Below, piece after piece: positions 49,284 to 60,600 of a stretch of 64,000 bases of DNA. Position numbers and translations under genes: made by a program. A model generated the notes under the pieces. It was not told where the DNA came from and made no database searches. It saw only the letters and a program-made list of their open reading frames with translations. The DNA lies in assembly GCA_015680685.1 (NCBI GenBank), contig MNCI01025116.1, positions 501,112 through 565,111 on the forward strand, in the 5' to 3' direction. The stretch comes from Gnetum montanum (taxonomy: Eukaryota > Streptophyta > Gnetopsida > Gnetales > Gnetaceae). How positions within the stretch are numbered: the stretch's first letter is position 1; each line of letters opens with the position of its first letter.

Positions 49284-49913
49284 CTGCACAACATAATCAT
49301 CGAATGTTAACATCATACCTAAGGGAAATACATGCACAACGTAGCAACGCCTAGCAGTTCATGCATATAGCGTAGCATAATCCTTTGCCTGCACATAGCA
49401 TAGCAAGGGCATAAAAGCCTAGTGTAGCAAGAACATGCGAATAGCCTAGCATGGCAACAAAATAATTGACAACATGCCCTAACAAAACACGTATCGCACT
49501 GCCACATCACACATGGCCTAGCCCTCCTAAGGGTTTTACGTTACGACATGCAAGGGTCAAGCAACTTAAACTACCCCAGCCCCGCGGTTATGATGACCAC
49601 GGTGGTGGCGGTTTCATCGGCCTTGCATGCAATCATGACGTAACGTTTATGCATCTGCCATAACCGAAATGGCAACAACGGTGATGAAAAGGCCAAAATG
49701 ACATGACCACAGAAAACACAGGTAGCCAAGAATGGATGCAAAACAAGAGCAGAGAACAACAGAAAGCACAAAACGAAAAAGCAGAGGAAGCATAGTAACC
49801 TACTGGGTCAATGGTGTGCTCTTCCACATTGCAATGTGTGCTTGTGGCATGCACTCAAGGGTCTTCTTCACCTCCTCAACCTTTGCAAGCGCCAGATGAG
49901 TCTTAGGAGCCAT

Positions 49914-50045
49914 TGTTCTGCTTGTGGATGGACACTCTTCGCTAGAAAAAAAATTCGCCTCGCTAATCGTTAACACAATTTCTTCATGCTCTGAAATTGC
50001 CTTGTGCTCCGATGTGGGCTCCAAACATCAACAAAGAGAAGCCAA
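49914..50045. other. Deletion junction and purine tract at the end of C2
   Basis: Bases to about 50026 (ATGTGGGCTCC) match C1 near 33285; from about 50028 (ACATCAACAAAGAG) they match C1 near 38895. The join removes about 5.6 kb relative to C1. The tract AACAAAGAGAAGCC leads directly into LTR3. Confidence 0.8.
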
Positions 50046-51480
50046 TGAAACACCACAAAAAATTCATGTTACAAATTGCAAATCCTATTTCTCAAATTCG
50101 AGGTAAGGATTCTTTGTAAATGTAAGATATGTGATTTGTGAAGCTACAATCTTACATATTTCAACTTTTTTGGACCACAAAATGCCTCAAAAGTTGTTAT
50201 TGCCTTACTTCCCATCTAGAAAAAGGTACCTCAGTACCTATATTTAGGCTTGGGAAGGCTATAAATGCCTTGGGAATGACCAAATTTGACATTTTTATGG
50301 GTTTTTGAAGGAGTATAGCCTCAACTACGCTTAAAAATCCACTTCTATCCAAAAAGCTCGATTCCATTTGGGAAGGCTTATTCTATTCCAAAGGATGATG
50401 GGATGTTCTAGTTTCCACCTAGCATAGTTACCACCAATACCCAACAGAAATATAATGTTGGAACTATTGGGATTTTTCATTTCAAAATTGGGTATTTTTG
50501 ATTTTTCTTTTCATTTTTCCAACGGTGACCAACGTAGTCATATAAAGTCTTTAGTAATGTAGATAGCATTTCTCAACAAGCATCACATTCTTCACACTTA
50601 TCAACAATTTCTAACATTTGCCACCATTTCCATTATTTTTTATATTTTCCACAAATTTTTACATTTCCCAACAACCTTAGCATAGTCTGCTAAAGCCAAT
50701 GTAGTGAGGATGATGTCAACATAGTCCACCAAAGCCAATGTAGTGAGGATGATGCCACTGTAGTCATGAAAGTCCATTTAGTATTTATAGTAAATGGATG
50801 GATTTTATGGCTAGCATGTATTCCAAACTTACTATAAATAGTAATTATGCTAAAATTTGATTATTCTTGCACTTGTAAATTAACACCAATCTATCAGTAA
50901 TTATGAAAATGGTGTAAAGACCTCAAAATATCCAATTTTTAGCCTATATATGCCTGCATGAACATCCTATTCCATTCTAGAAATTTTCACAAGCAATAGC
51001 ACTTCCATTTTTACAACCAAAAAGCCCATTGCAACCTTGCAACACCCTTGGTAGCAAAAACTAGTACCTACATTGGGTACAGAGGCTTCCATGTGATATC
51101 ATTACTCCAAAGGTATACTACCAATTTGTAGCCATATTGCAGACCCTAGTGGAAACCAATAGGAAGTTGTCAAGAACTAGAGTTGGGAAGAAACCATATC
51201 GTGAAGTTGACACAAAATAAATCCTACCATCTCCAACGAACTTGAAACCTCTGCAAGTAACTTTGTGTGCTCTTAGCACAAAAATCTATATTTCATGAAC
51301 CTTATTCTTTATTTTCCATTTAATTAAAGTTATAGTTCATGTCATGCAAATTTTAGTTTATATTTTCATTTCTGTGCTTGTTTTTATTTTAGATTTGCAA
51401 CTTCAATTTCATCTTCATTTACGTTTTGATTTTCATTTTCATTTTCGGTTTCATTTCATATTTTGTTTACGTTTACATGT
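50046..51480 (+). repeat. LTR3, diverged LTR of element F
   Basis: It starts TGAAACACCACAAAAAATTC like LTR1 and LTR2 but departs from them after about 20 bases. It holds a TATA-like CCTATATATGCC at 50943-50954. It also carries D-type words (CAACGTAGTCATA near 50530, GCATAGTTACCACCAATACC near 50423). The 3' end is a guess before a TAAGTCCC segment shared with the C leaders. Confidence 0.5.
50681..50758 (+). repeat. 39-bp tandem duplication in LTR3
   Basis: CATAGTCTGCTAAAGCCAAT and CATAGTCCACCAAAGCCAAT begin two 39-base units that both continue GTAGTGAGGATGATG. The words are those of the ~193-bp array in D. Confidence 0.85.
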
Positions 51481-51499
51481 ACATTTTCATTGTCATTTT

Positions 51500-51835
51500 C
51501 ATTAACACTTTTGTAAGTCCCTCAATGATTAGCTAGACCATCCATGATACCTTAAAACTCATTGTCAGAGGCCCTATGAATTCAAGGTTAAAACTATTTT
51601 GGCACTTGGATTTTTTGGTGTTCTCTTTAGCAACCAAATTTTTCAGCTTCAACAATCTAATTTTTAATTTTTGTGTTAATTTTCTTTTGTTTGAATCTAC
51701 AATTTCATTTCCATTTACATTTTTGTAAGTCCCTGGGTAATCTTCAAGATCATCCAAGGTACCTTGAATCCTATTTTTGAATGCCCTTGGGATTCAAGGT
51801 TAGGTTGTTGTAGCTTGGGATTTTTGGTTCTCCAA
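51500..51835 (+). repeat. ~216-bp direct repeat in the leader of F
   Basis: Two units start GTAAGTCCC at about 51511 and 51727, each followed by a segment like CATCCAAGGTACCTTGAATC and a GATTCAAGGTTA-type word. The start aligns with TAAGTCCCTATCCGATTGAC in the C1 leader at 24039. Confidence 0.65.
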
Positions 51836-51859
51836 CAACTGAATTTTCTAAACATGACA

Positions 51860-52560
51860 TCTAAAATTCACATTTTTGCCATCTTCAAGAGAGTGGTAAA
51901 TGATTTTATCAAGTTAAATCTCTATTACTTAGAGCCCTGATCAATGAGCCAAGCCTTTTCATAAATTAAAAAAATCAAGGAAGTGGCTGAAGCTAATAAC
52001 GAGCTAGCATATGTGGCCCATCAAAATCAACATGCGAGGAGGAATAGGAAGAAAACTAAGCAAGAACAAACAACCATGTCCATAGTAATAAAAGAGTAAA
52101 AATAAAAAAAATAAAAAAATCACTCCAATGCAACATATCTTATTGACTCATCTCAACCATCTACCTCCTATGTTCCCAACTAATTAAGATCAAATTTTAA
52201 GCAAAAACACCAATCAAAGTACACTAGGTTACCTATGAAGCCCTATGAGCTTTTAGAATAGTTGCTTAAAGGAAATTATATACAACATAAGCAATTGTCT
52301 GAGGAAGCTCATAAGAGGAAAAATCTTTGTGAGATAGCTAGAGACCTAACAATAGCAACCAAAGATGATTCAAAACTATCAAAGTACTTCATACTGTATA
52401 GCTTTTGCCATTATCATTAAATGATTGGTCATGATACCGATTTCTTCCTAGCTTTGAAAGATAACCTCTAGGAGATGATCAATTATGGAGAGCTAGTGTT
52501 GAATGAGCCCAACTCTCTAAACACCAATAATAACTCTTACATATTATCCCTATTGGATTT
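51860..52560 (+). pseudogene. gag C-terminal remnant of element F
   Basis: Broken frames reading VVNDFIKLNLYYL, SMSQAF, NELAYVAHQNQ, SKYTRLPMKPYELLE, YIQHKQLSEEAHKR, FCHYH...GHDTDFFLALKD and GELVLNEPNSLN. These are colinear with C1 gag at 26470-27120. The first knuckle Cys is kept and the last is Phe. The N-terminal gag half is missing between the leader and this point. Confidence 0.75.
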
Positions 52561-53935
52561 TTAGCTTTTTATAATCATTCTAGCTATGCATGAGTGTCCA
52601 CATGGTTACTGTTGTTGGTCATTAATGCCTAAGGTCAAGATTTGGTCATTTTGAAGGATATGAGATGGTTTTTAGGCTTCCCCCATTCCATACACTCTAA
52701 GGGTAAAAGGGTTGGTGTGGTAGAGATCTCCCTTAGTGAAGAAAGTTAAATCTCGGCCAAATAGATAGTTGATTAATCATGCATGTCAACCTTTGAGGTT
52801 ACTAGTGTTGACAATCAATGTTGGGTGTAAAGATTTGATAATTTGGAGGTTTCTAGGTATCTCATGCAATATTTTCCCTTTCTTCTATTCTTTGCATGGT
52901 GGCCCTAGCATGGATGAGAAAGGGATGATAGTTTTGTGCCATATTTGTCCACTTTTGTGTCTTTCAGAACCTCCAAAGGGTTCTGGCAAGGTCTAGGGAT
53001 CACTAGGCATCAAGAAATGGTCATTAGGTCATCAATTTAGGTTATTTTTAGCTTCCCCAATCTATTGAAACTGAGGGTAAGAGGCTCAGCATGGAAGAAG
53101 CTTCCCCCAACATGGAAAACACCAAATCCCATATTTCAACTAATTTTGAATAGTTTTTACTAGTTTTGGTGTGGTTACAAGGATACTGGAGATTCTTGGA
53201 GGGGTTTTAGGTCATGTGGAATCCATTTTGGGGTCAAAATTATGCTAGATGGGTGTTGGGGGTAAGAGTGGATGTTATCCCCCTTCTTTCACTCTGGTCA
53301 CTACTACCCTAGCATGGAAACCCATGATGTCTAGGCTTGCTCATGTCTTATCCACTTTTAGGAACCCTAGGTTGAAAAAGTTAGGTTTGGGTTATCAAAA
53401 ATAGCAAAAAATTTGTAATTCTAATTATTTTACAAAATAGAAGGCATGTTTCCATGCTAAGCATGGTATTCCTAGTCTGGATGCATAGGGTTAAGGTTTC
53501 CATAAGATTTTAAGCATCAAAATTGGTAAAACTCTCAATGTTGATGCAAGTTTTGGTCAAGAGTGAAGGTGCAAGTGGGGCCCATACTCCAAAAAATTTA
53601 AGATTTTGAAAAGTAAAGTTGTTTCCCACCACAAACTCATGTGAACTAGACTTTCCCCCCATGCAACTTAGTTCACTTGAAGCTATGGTGCACTGAATTA
53701 GCAATTGGGGTTTCCATGTGTGCATTTAGGTTTTAAATGAGTTTTATATGTCAAATTTTGTAAGTTTTGATCACAACTATCATTCTATAGAAACAATGCA
53801 TTGGAGGAGAGATTTTGTAGAGGTTCCTGCAGTAGCAACAACCAACTTTCAGCTTGGAAGCCTCCTATCTTCCTCATAGCTAGAGTTGATCTCTCATCCT
53901 TCTTAGTTTCAATCATTCCTAGTGTTAAGCCTACC
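52561..53935 (-). repeat. Degenerate ~195-bp periodic region of element E
   Basis: Loose repeats: ATTTGGTCATTTTGAAGG near 52640, GATTTGATAATTTGGAGG near 52832, AAGAAATGGTCATTAGGTC near 53009; and CTAGCATGG-type words near 52906, 53090, 53312 and 53455. Spacing is about 190-215 bases. No coding frame. It lies upstream of the E antisense gene, the same slot as D's ~193-bp array. Confidence 0.4.
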
Positions 53936-55374
53936 ATGACACCAAAGCAACAAGAGGAAAAGAGATAAAACCCTATGATCCAGAAGGTGGATTAATGTGC
54001 TTAGGAGTTAGAAGAAGTACCTAGGTCCATCTCCATCTAGGCTTCTTCTATTATTTCTCCCATGTAGGTAATTCTACCTATTTTTGCCTTTATTTCTTAT
54101 GGTGTTTCTAGTTTTTTACTTCCTATGTGTTAAGGCTATTTTTTCAAATCTACTCTAGTGAGGGATTAAAATGGAATTTTGATGAAATCCCACCACCTAT
54201 TTTGGATACTTTCATTTAGATCTATAGTTGTTTCGTTACTTTAGCTTTCGTAGATTTGATTTTGAAAATGGGGCTTATTGTTTCATGCTTTTTTCTCAAA
54301 ATTTTGGGATGTGGCCATTTTTCAGATCTAGGCCTTAGGATCTGTTAAACTTAAACTTTAATAGAATCCTACCCCATTATTTTGATTTTAATTTTAATGG
54401 GTTTCAATGGTTATGGCCATTTCGAATTTTTCCATGGCTATATGAAATCTAGGTTTTGAGATTTTTGAAGCTTTGATATGAAAAAGAAAGCAACATTGTA
54501 GAAACTTTTTCTTGGTAGACTAGCAACACATTTGTAAAATTGAAGGTTATGGGTTTTTATCCTTTTTTTTATGCTTTCTAATGGCTATTGTCTCATTTAA
54601 TTTGACCTTGAAATGAAGAAGTTATGGTTATTTTCCTAACATTGCATAGTTAGGTTGTTTATGTCACTTTTGTAATTTCATGTAGTCTTTCAAATTTTTT
54701 TATAAGGAAACAGCAACGTTTATGCCTATTTTTTAGTCATGGATAAGTAGGCTTTGGCTTTATCTTTTCAATAGAGGTGGAATCACTCTAATTGGACTTA
54801 AAATGAATTTTTTTACTAAGCATGTGTAATAAGGATGTTTGTGCCATTTTTGGATCATTATCCAAATTGACAAATTTTTCCTTCATAAATGGCAAAGGTT
54901 TTGAACATTTTCTAACCTTGGGTGTATTTGGTCCAATTTAACTTTCAAATTGTTGTGAAATCACTCTATTTGATGCTCAAATGAATTTTTAGCAAATTGT
55001 TTATCAACCCTACACAAAAAGGGGTAAATGCTAACGACTACGATTTTGGCTAAACTCTTTCATGTTTTAGGGATATATGGCTATACATTTTCAGTTTTAA
55101 TGGTCATGAACATAATGTTCATAATTTTAGGATTATTTTCATGGTGGAATCACTAAAATCAGAGTACAAAAAATTCTTTTATGACTTTTTTGCCTATGGC
55201 TATGTGAACAAGGCAAAATCATGGTTGTAGTGCATTACCCATTTGGAAATGGAAGTGGTTGATATGTATAACTTATGTTTTACTTTTGTGAACATGTAAA
55301 ACTAATGCTTAATTTTTCCTTTTTAAGAAGAGTAAAAGCTTTTACTATGGCTACATGGCTTTTTCTAAGTTTAT

Positions 55375-55640
55375 TATGTTTTTTCTAAATTTGTGCATAG
55401 CTTAGATGATTTTCCCAAATTTATGCATGCTTTGCATAATTTAGATGTTTTTTTCAAATTCATGCATGGTTTGCATAATTTAGATATTTTTCCTAAACTT
55501 ATGCTTAATTTTTCTAAATTTATGCATAATGTAAATTCTATTTTCTAAATTTATGCATAACTTACATGCTTCTTTTTTTCAAATGTATGCATAATTTAGA
55601 TGCTTTTTCTAGATTTATGCCTAATTTAGACTAAGAAAAT
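55375..55640 (+). repeat. Short repeats around AAATTTATGCATAATTTAGA
   Basis: About eight imperfect units of 25-45 bases, such as TTTTCTAAATTTATGCATAA and CATAATTTAGATGTTTTT, contain the palindrome ATGCAT. Confidence 0.75.
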
Positions 55641-55715
55641 TTTGAGCTATGAAAATTTGGCTACAAAGGCTATAAAATATGGTAATAATGCTTTTATAAA
55701 ATTTATTAAGCTAAT

Positions 55716-56110
55716 TTAGATAAATATCTAAGAGCTTTTCACAAACCGACTTAGGAAGTTTTTTCTTAATTTGTTAAGAAATTCCAATTGGTCATGATGT
55801 AAGGTCATGCAAGATTGAAATAATTTTTTCTTGTGGAATTACTTAGACTAATTTAGGTAAACACATTAGAGCTTTCTATAGAGGCTAATTTCACCTCCAA
55901 CTAAATGTTTTATAAAAATTTGCTAGTAATTCCAGTTGGCCATAATGTCTTTTCTTTGAAAGTTTGTAATAATGTTTTTTTTATGGAATCTCTTACATTA
56001 ATTTAGATAAACACCTTAGAGATTTTTATAGAGGCTAACTTCACCTCTAACTAAGATTTTTTTTCTAAGTTTGTTAAGAAATTTCAATTGGTCATAATGT
56101 TTTTATGCTT
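55716..56110 (+). repeat. ~130-143-bp tandem repeats next to the splice acceptor
   Basis: Three units begin near 55722, 55852 and 55995 with CTAATTTAGATAAA-like words. They share GAGGCTAACTTCACCTC and end TTGGTCATAATGT; the last one runs into the acceptor of exon 2. Confidence 0.75.
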
Positions 56111-59100
56111 TGCTTCATGCAGGGTCTTTTTGAGGCATGTCCTCATCATAGTGGAGCTAGTTGGTATCTTGTGCTACATTGGTCATCCTAAGACCAACAA
56201 CCCACCACATGACATGCCTTTGGAAAATATTTCATTATGGTTCCAACCTAGGATAAGAGACTTCCTTGCCTACCTCGTTAAGAACTTCAATGTGATGCTA
56301 TGGACACACTTGTCCACGAATGTAGTCGGGATTGTTGTGGAGAACCTGTTGCCTCAGGCATCCAGCCTAATTACCAGATACATTACTAAGAGGCTACTTC
56401 CTAAGAATACAGGGTGACCAATAGATGTCATAAGTCCAATTTACCTTACATAGATCTAGATGATGCTAGAATATAGTCAGTATAATACTAACAATACTCT
56501 AATGGTGGTGCATACAACCCACACATTATTCTAGAACCTGCCAAGCACTGTGTATTATCTATAGGGGTAAACATGGTTATTGTAATGCTTTTATGCTTTT
56601 GGCTTGATGAACTTCCTAACACCATTGATTTTATAGCTTCTTGTAGGTATAAGGCTAATGATCAAGGCTTGATCATTAATGATCAAATCCTGGAAGTGGC
56701 CCAAATTTCTTTGGATGAATTCATCAAGACTCATCAAATTACAACTATTTTGTATCAACAGTTAAGAGGGGACTTTGATGAATATGCCACTAGATTTAAT
56801 CACATGTACAAAAATTATAAGGATGATTGGATGATGCACAACTGTTGGATAGATGCCAAAAGCACAAATCAGACCCTTATAGTTGGGACCTCCACATTGC
56901 AACAAAAAAGGAAAGGTAAACATAAAGGCTACAACTTCTAGTGTTTGTATGGCTATAACTTTGAGTGTTCTATTGCTTTTCTTAGTCATTGAAATTGATC
57001 ATATTGATGCTAAACTTTGGTTATTACTTTGTAGGACCTTCCACCTTGGCTAATGTCACTATACCACTTTCAGGTTCACATCATGAGGATACCCTCATCC
57101 TGAAGTTTGGTGAAGTACATTAGCACAAGAGTGGCTAAAGGGATAGGCACCTAGATACATTTAAAAAAACATCCAGTGTGTAGGTTAACTCCATGTATTC
57201 ATGATACCTATCCCTTCCATTCTTGCTGTAGAGATGTTACATGTCATCAACTCCTTCAATGAGAATGTTGGTCATTTTAGCACCATCATTCAAGATGTGA
57301 AGATGAATATGGATATAGGTGCTGGCCTTTTTTATGACTTGTTTGGTTTCCCTATTAATGGGGCAAAGGTTTCCACCAAGACAATAAGGGAATAGAGTCA
57401 TTGCAATGAAGTTCTAAAGTGGCTTGGTGCTAACATGAGCCACTCTAGCATTTCAATGGATAGCTTCACAAATCCTGATGCAAAGGAATCATATCCTTTA
57501 TTTATGTCTTATGAATTTCCCAAACTACTATGACAAAAGAAGGTAATCATCCTAGCATAGGGGTGAACCTTTAAGAAGGTCCTAATGGAGGGAATCAGAT
57601 TTGATTAGGCAATTGCTTTGGCTACTGGGCTTTGAGAGGAAATCATTATACTTCATGCTAACACCTCTATGATTATCCATATGTACTTTGCATTTTTTGC
57701 AAGTTATTTGAAGAGGTTTTTGGACTTTCTAGTAGTGTATAGGAATGGATGATGGGTTTCCCAAAACCCAAGTCAACTTTCTAGGCCTTGGATAAAGCAC
57801 ATTTAGCAAATAGTGAAGGCCCATAATCCACCATAGGGGATGGATGATACATTATCCATCACCACTAAGAATCTTGATGTTCGGCAATATGAGTCTCCTA
57901 ACAATACTAATGATGATGAACCTCTCTCATTTCCTACTAGTGTCCAAGATGCTAAACAACAATGTATGGAGGCTGAAGGGGAAACTATAGAGAAACTTAA
58001 GAGGCCTATGGAGGAGACACCTCCAACATTAGATCAACCTACTGTAAAGAAGCTTAAGTTTAAGCTTAAGCTATCACAATAGGTAGTTGTAGATATTGTT
58101 TGTTTAAATTTGGCCATTTCATGTTCTAAAGTTTATGGCTACTTTATGGTTTTATGTGTTAACTAGTTTTCTATGTGCTATGGTTGTAGATAAGTGTTAG
58201 GTTATAGTAGCCCAAGCTACTACAAAGGTAGAACAAAGGCATGTAGAAGAGGCACTCCTAAAGCAACCTATGGTTGAAGGATTTGCAGATGTAGGTATAT
58301 ATGATCTAGATGCCTTGTTTGGTGAGGCAGTGCTAAGTACCTCTCCCATCATCATCCCAAAGGAGGAAGAGGAGGAGAAGCTAGGTATGCCTATGCCTTA
58401 ATATTTTTGTTATATCTCATTGGTTATCTTTGGTTGTCATCCTAAACTTTCGATACTTGTTATGCTTATAGTAGTTCTTGAACCACTGGTGCAAGCTCTT
58501 ATCCCTAAGTTTCATGTGAAACCGTGGGTAGAGATTCTAGACAAAGTGGAGTTCATGTGTGTTATGGCTAATAACATCATCAATCGATTGCATCAGGTTG
58601 CACCTAGGATAGGTAAGGATTTTGTTTTATATGCCTTAGTTATGGGCTTTTCTTGCATTATGGCTATCTTAGGTTGTGTTTTATGGTTATATTTTATGCT
58701 TGTGTAGTACCTTCTATGGATTGTGGCCTCAGTAGAGAAATGGAGATACACACCTTATGTAAGCTTCCCTCTAATAAGTCTAATGTACATGTAATGATTT
58801 AGCAAGGTCATATGTAAAAACTTCATGGGAGCTAAAGAGGCCCAACAAATCCCTATGGTAGGAAGTTATGGCCTTAAGGGAAAAGACTCAAAGGTAGGAG
58901 GATACAATTAGAGATCTCTGAGATCATACGGCCTTTGTAGAAGCCCAAGTGGCTAACTTAGGAAAATTATAGACTAAAGAAATCATGTGGGCTTGCAATA
59001 ATTTTCCTAAGCTAGCCCAAGTGGAAAAAGTAGTGATCCTACAAGAGATGGTAGAACAATGTATGTAGATGGACCTCATCTTCTAAAAGGTTGAGGAATG

Positions 59101-59653
59101 GAAGGATCACTATGCTTAGGTTTTGGAGTGAGGCAAGGTGGATTATGGGGCCTACCTAAAGTCAATCAAGGAGGAGTCAATTGAATAGTGCAAGAGAGAG
59201 CTATTCTTTTAGGGGATCTAGGCAAAAAGTTCTTACCAAGTTTTTGAAAGTACTCTTAAGGTGGAGCAATCCCCTACTCTTCATATTACCACTTTTGCAA
59301 GTGAGAACTCTATAGCTACTACTATCCAAGAGCCTCCTACTTGGACTCCTATAGATAGGATCAACATTCTTTCTAGTGTTGATCTTGGGGATGTTCACTA
59401 GGTCAACATGATGGAGGACCAGATCCTCCATCATTTGGAGGAACGCCTTCCCCATCTACCACTGAAAGTAATGGAGCTAGAATCTCCATCGGTTTGATAG
59501 ATTTTATGTTTTAGTTTTTGTTTTAAGTCATGATTTTTCCTATAGGTTACTAACTAGCTATATGTTGTTTCATTATAGGGTTTAGGAGACATTGGAAACT
59601 GCAATGATGAGGGTGGGAATGGCCCACCACTTCCTCCTCTGAATGCCATTTAG

Positions 59654-60600
59654 TAGCCTCCTTTAGTTTATCTTATTGGTTATTTAATTTTTTTTATGTT
59701 GATGTCTATGATTAGCCAATACTATGTTATATATGGTTCTTATTCTTTGACATTTTTGGCACATAGTGTGGCCATGGCTATATATGTTGTGGACATTTTA
59801 ACTTTAAATTTAAATTTTGGTTTTATTTTTGGCTATATGCATCTATAGTAGTAGTGAATGTTGTAAATGTTGTAAGCATTCAAAATGGCTATGTTGATGT
59901 TTTTGGTTATAACATTTAATGGCTAATTAACAAAAAGAAGTTTCATAATAAATAAGATGTTTGCTAGCTTTAGGTCATTGTTGGCACAGGTTATATTGTG
60001 TGATTGTGGCTACATTGCCAATTTAAGGCTATGGCTGGCCATAATGCAAGTTTAAGGTCTTAGCATACCATAGTGCCAATATAACATCTTTTCAGATGTG
60101 GTGTGAAAGAGACGTATATTTATAAGGCTTCTTCAATCATAAGCAAGAATAAAGAAAGGTTGCAATAAATAGGTAAAAATGTAAATAGACTTAGGCTACA
60201 TGCATAGGCTATGTTCATAAAACAAAAAAGATATAATAAACTATAAAAGAAAAGTAAGGCTACATGGCTATTGGTGCATATGGTTATATGGGGCATGGGA
60301 AGTGAAGGTAAATTCACTTGTGTAGATTCTTCCTAATCTTTGCAAGATTAGGGAGAGAGAAAGGATTGCTCTACACAAGCTTATATTCACCATCCCCTTC
60401 TCTTAGGATGTTAAAAGAGAGTTCATCCCATAATGTATCCCATTGCTTATCGTTGGCTATCTTGGGTTTTTTCTCTTCATGGTTGGGAGCTTCTTCTTCA
60501 AGCTCCACTTCGAACCCCTATTCTATGTCTACACTTTTTATGGCTAGATGAACCACATTATCACCATGAATTATGATTTCAACTCCCTCATAAGGAAGGT
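59654..60600 (-). other. Spacer between E antisense gene and E protease
   Basis: AT-rich non-coding sequence. On the minus strand it carries boxes AAGACCTTAAACTTGCATTA (about 60066-60047) and AGCCTTAAATTGGCAATG (about 60034-60017), related to the 27-bp repeats in the same slot of C1 and C2. Confidence 0.5.

Larger units (their letters stand above)
45520..49913 (-). pseudogene. Antisense seven-exon gene of C2 with FCP1-like domain
   Basis: Best-preserved copy. Proposed exons on the minus strand: 1, 49913 (MAPKTHLALAKVEEVKKTLE) to about 49800; 2, 49283-48834; 3, 48751-48465; 4, 48379-47328; 5, 47196-46669; 6, 46564-45741; 7, 45680-45520. Introns of 60-450 bases mostly begin GTAAGT, GTGAGT, GTAAAT or GTTAGT and end in AG. 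Exon 2 to the start of exon 3 is FCP1-like (see that entry). Exon 4 encodes a domain I do not recognise (MLSLVNSFSERMGWF, MDLFGILING, LQEWLGLVKERKG). Exon 5 reads RAELWAEIPDKFAFVQGL. Exon 6 is Glu/Arg-rich and coiled-coil-like (WVQRAEQREVDLVAEVEDL). Exon 7 is acidic and ends DDANRDNP before TGA. A few in-frame stops (mostly TAG) make this copy a pseudogene or one needing readthrough. It runs convergent to gag-PR. Exon 1's donor is unclear. Confidence 0.7.
38917..50045 (+). mobile_element. Element C2, pol-deleted sister of C1
   Basis: Order: LTR2, leader repeats, gag-PR (41233-44803), 27-bp repeats (45152), antisense gene (49913-45520), then a direct jump near 50024-50030 from sequence matching C1 at about 33285 to sequence matching C1 at about 38893 (ACATCAACAAAGAG), then LTR3. 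The whole pol gene and both box-bearing spacers around it are missing. About 11.1 kb. Confidence 0.8.
50046..52560 (+). mobile_element. Element F, 5' remnant
   Basis: LTR3, a repeat-bearing leader and a gag tail, then an abrupt end near 52560 where sequence of the oppositely oriented element E begins. Confidence 0.55.
54000..56122 (+). other. First intron of the E antisense gene, T-rich with internal repeats
   Basis: More than 2 kb of T-rich sequence ending TTTGCTTCATGCAG. Two repeat blocks lie near its end. No coding signal. The matching intron in C2 (about 49800-49284) is roughly 0.5 kb, so this one has grown. Confidence 0.5.
53936..59653 (+). pseudogene. Antisense gene of element E (plus strand), diverged copy
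   Basis: Exon 1 probably starts at 53936 (MTPKQQEEKR). Exon 2 is 56123-56566 after TTCATGCAG; intron 56567-56646; exon 3 56647-56915; intron 56916-57034; exon 4 from 57035. Exon 2 reads LIIVELVGILCYIG, FQPRIRDFLAYLVKNFNVML, WTHLSTNVVGIVVENLLP and, after stops, NTNNTLMVVHTTHTLF. Exon 3 starts RYKANDQG. Exon 4 has EMLHVINSFNENVGHF and YDLFGFPINGAKV, matching C2 exon 4. A coiled-coil-like segment lies near 58810-59190. The last exon 59579-59653 ends PPLPPLNAI before TAG. Many stops. Homology to the C copies is clear across most exons although DNA similarity is low. Confidence 0.65.

Noticed and set aside
45520-49913. An ordinary host gene that retrotransposons happened to surround
   Set aside because: The same gene lies in the same slot and orientation relative to gag-PR in C1, C2 and E, so it travels with the element.
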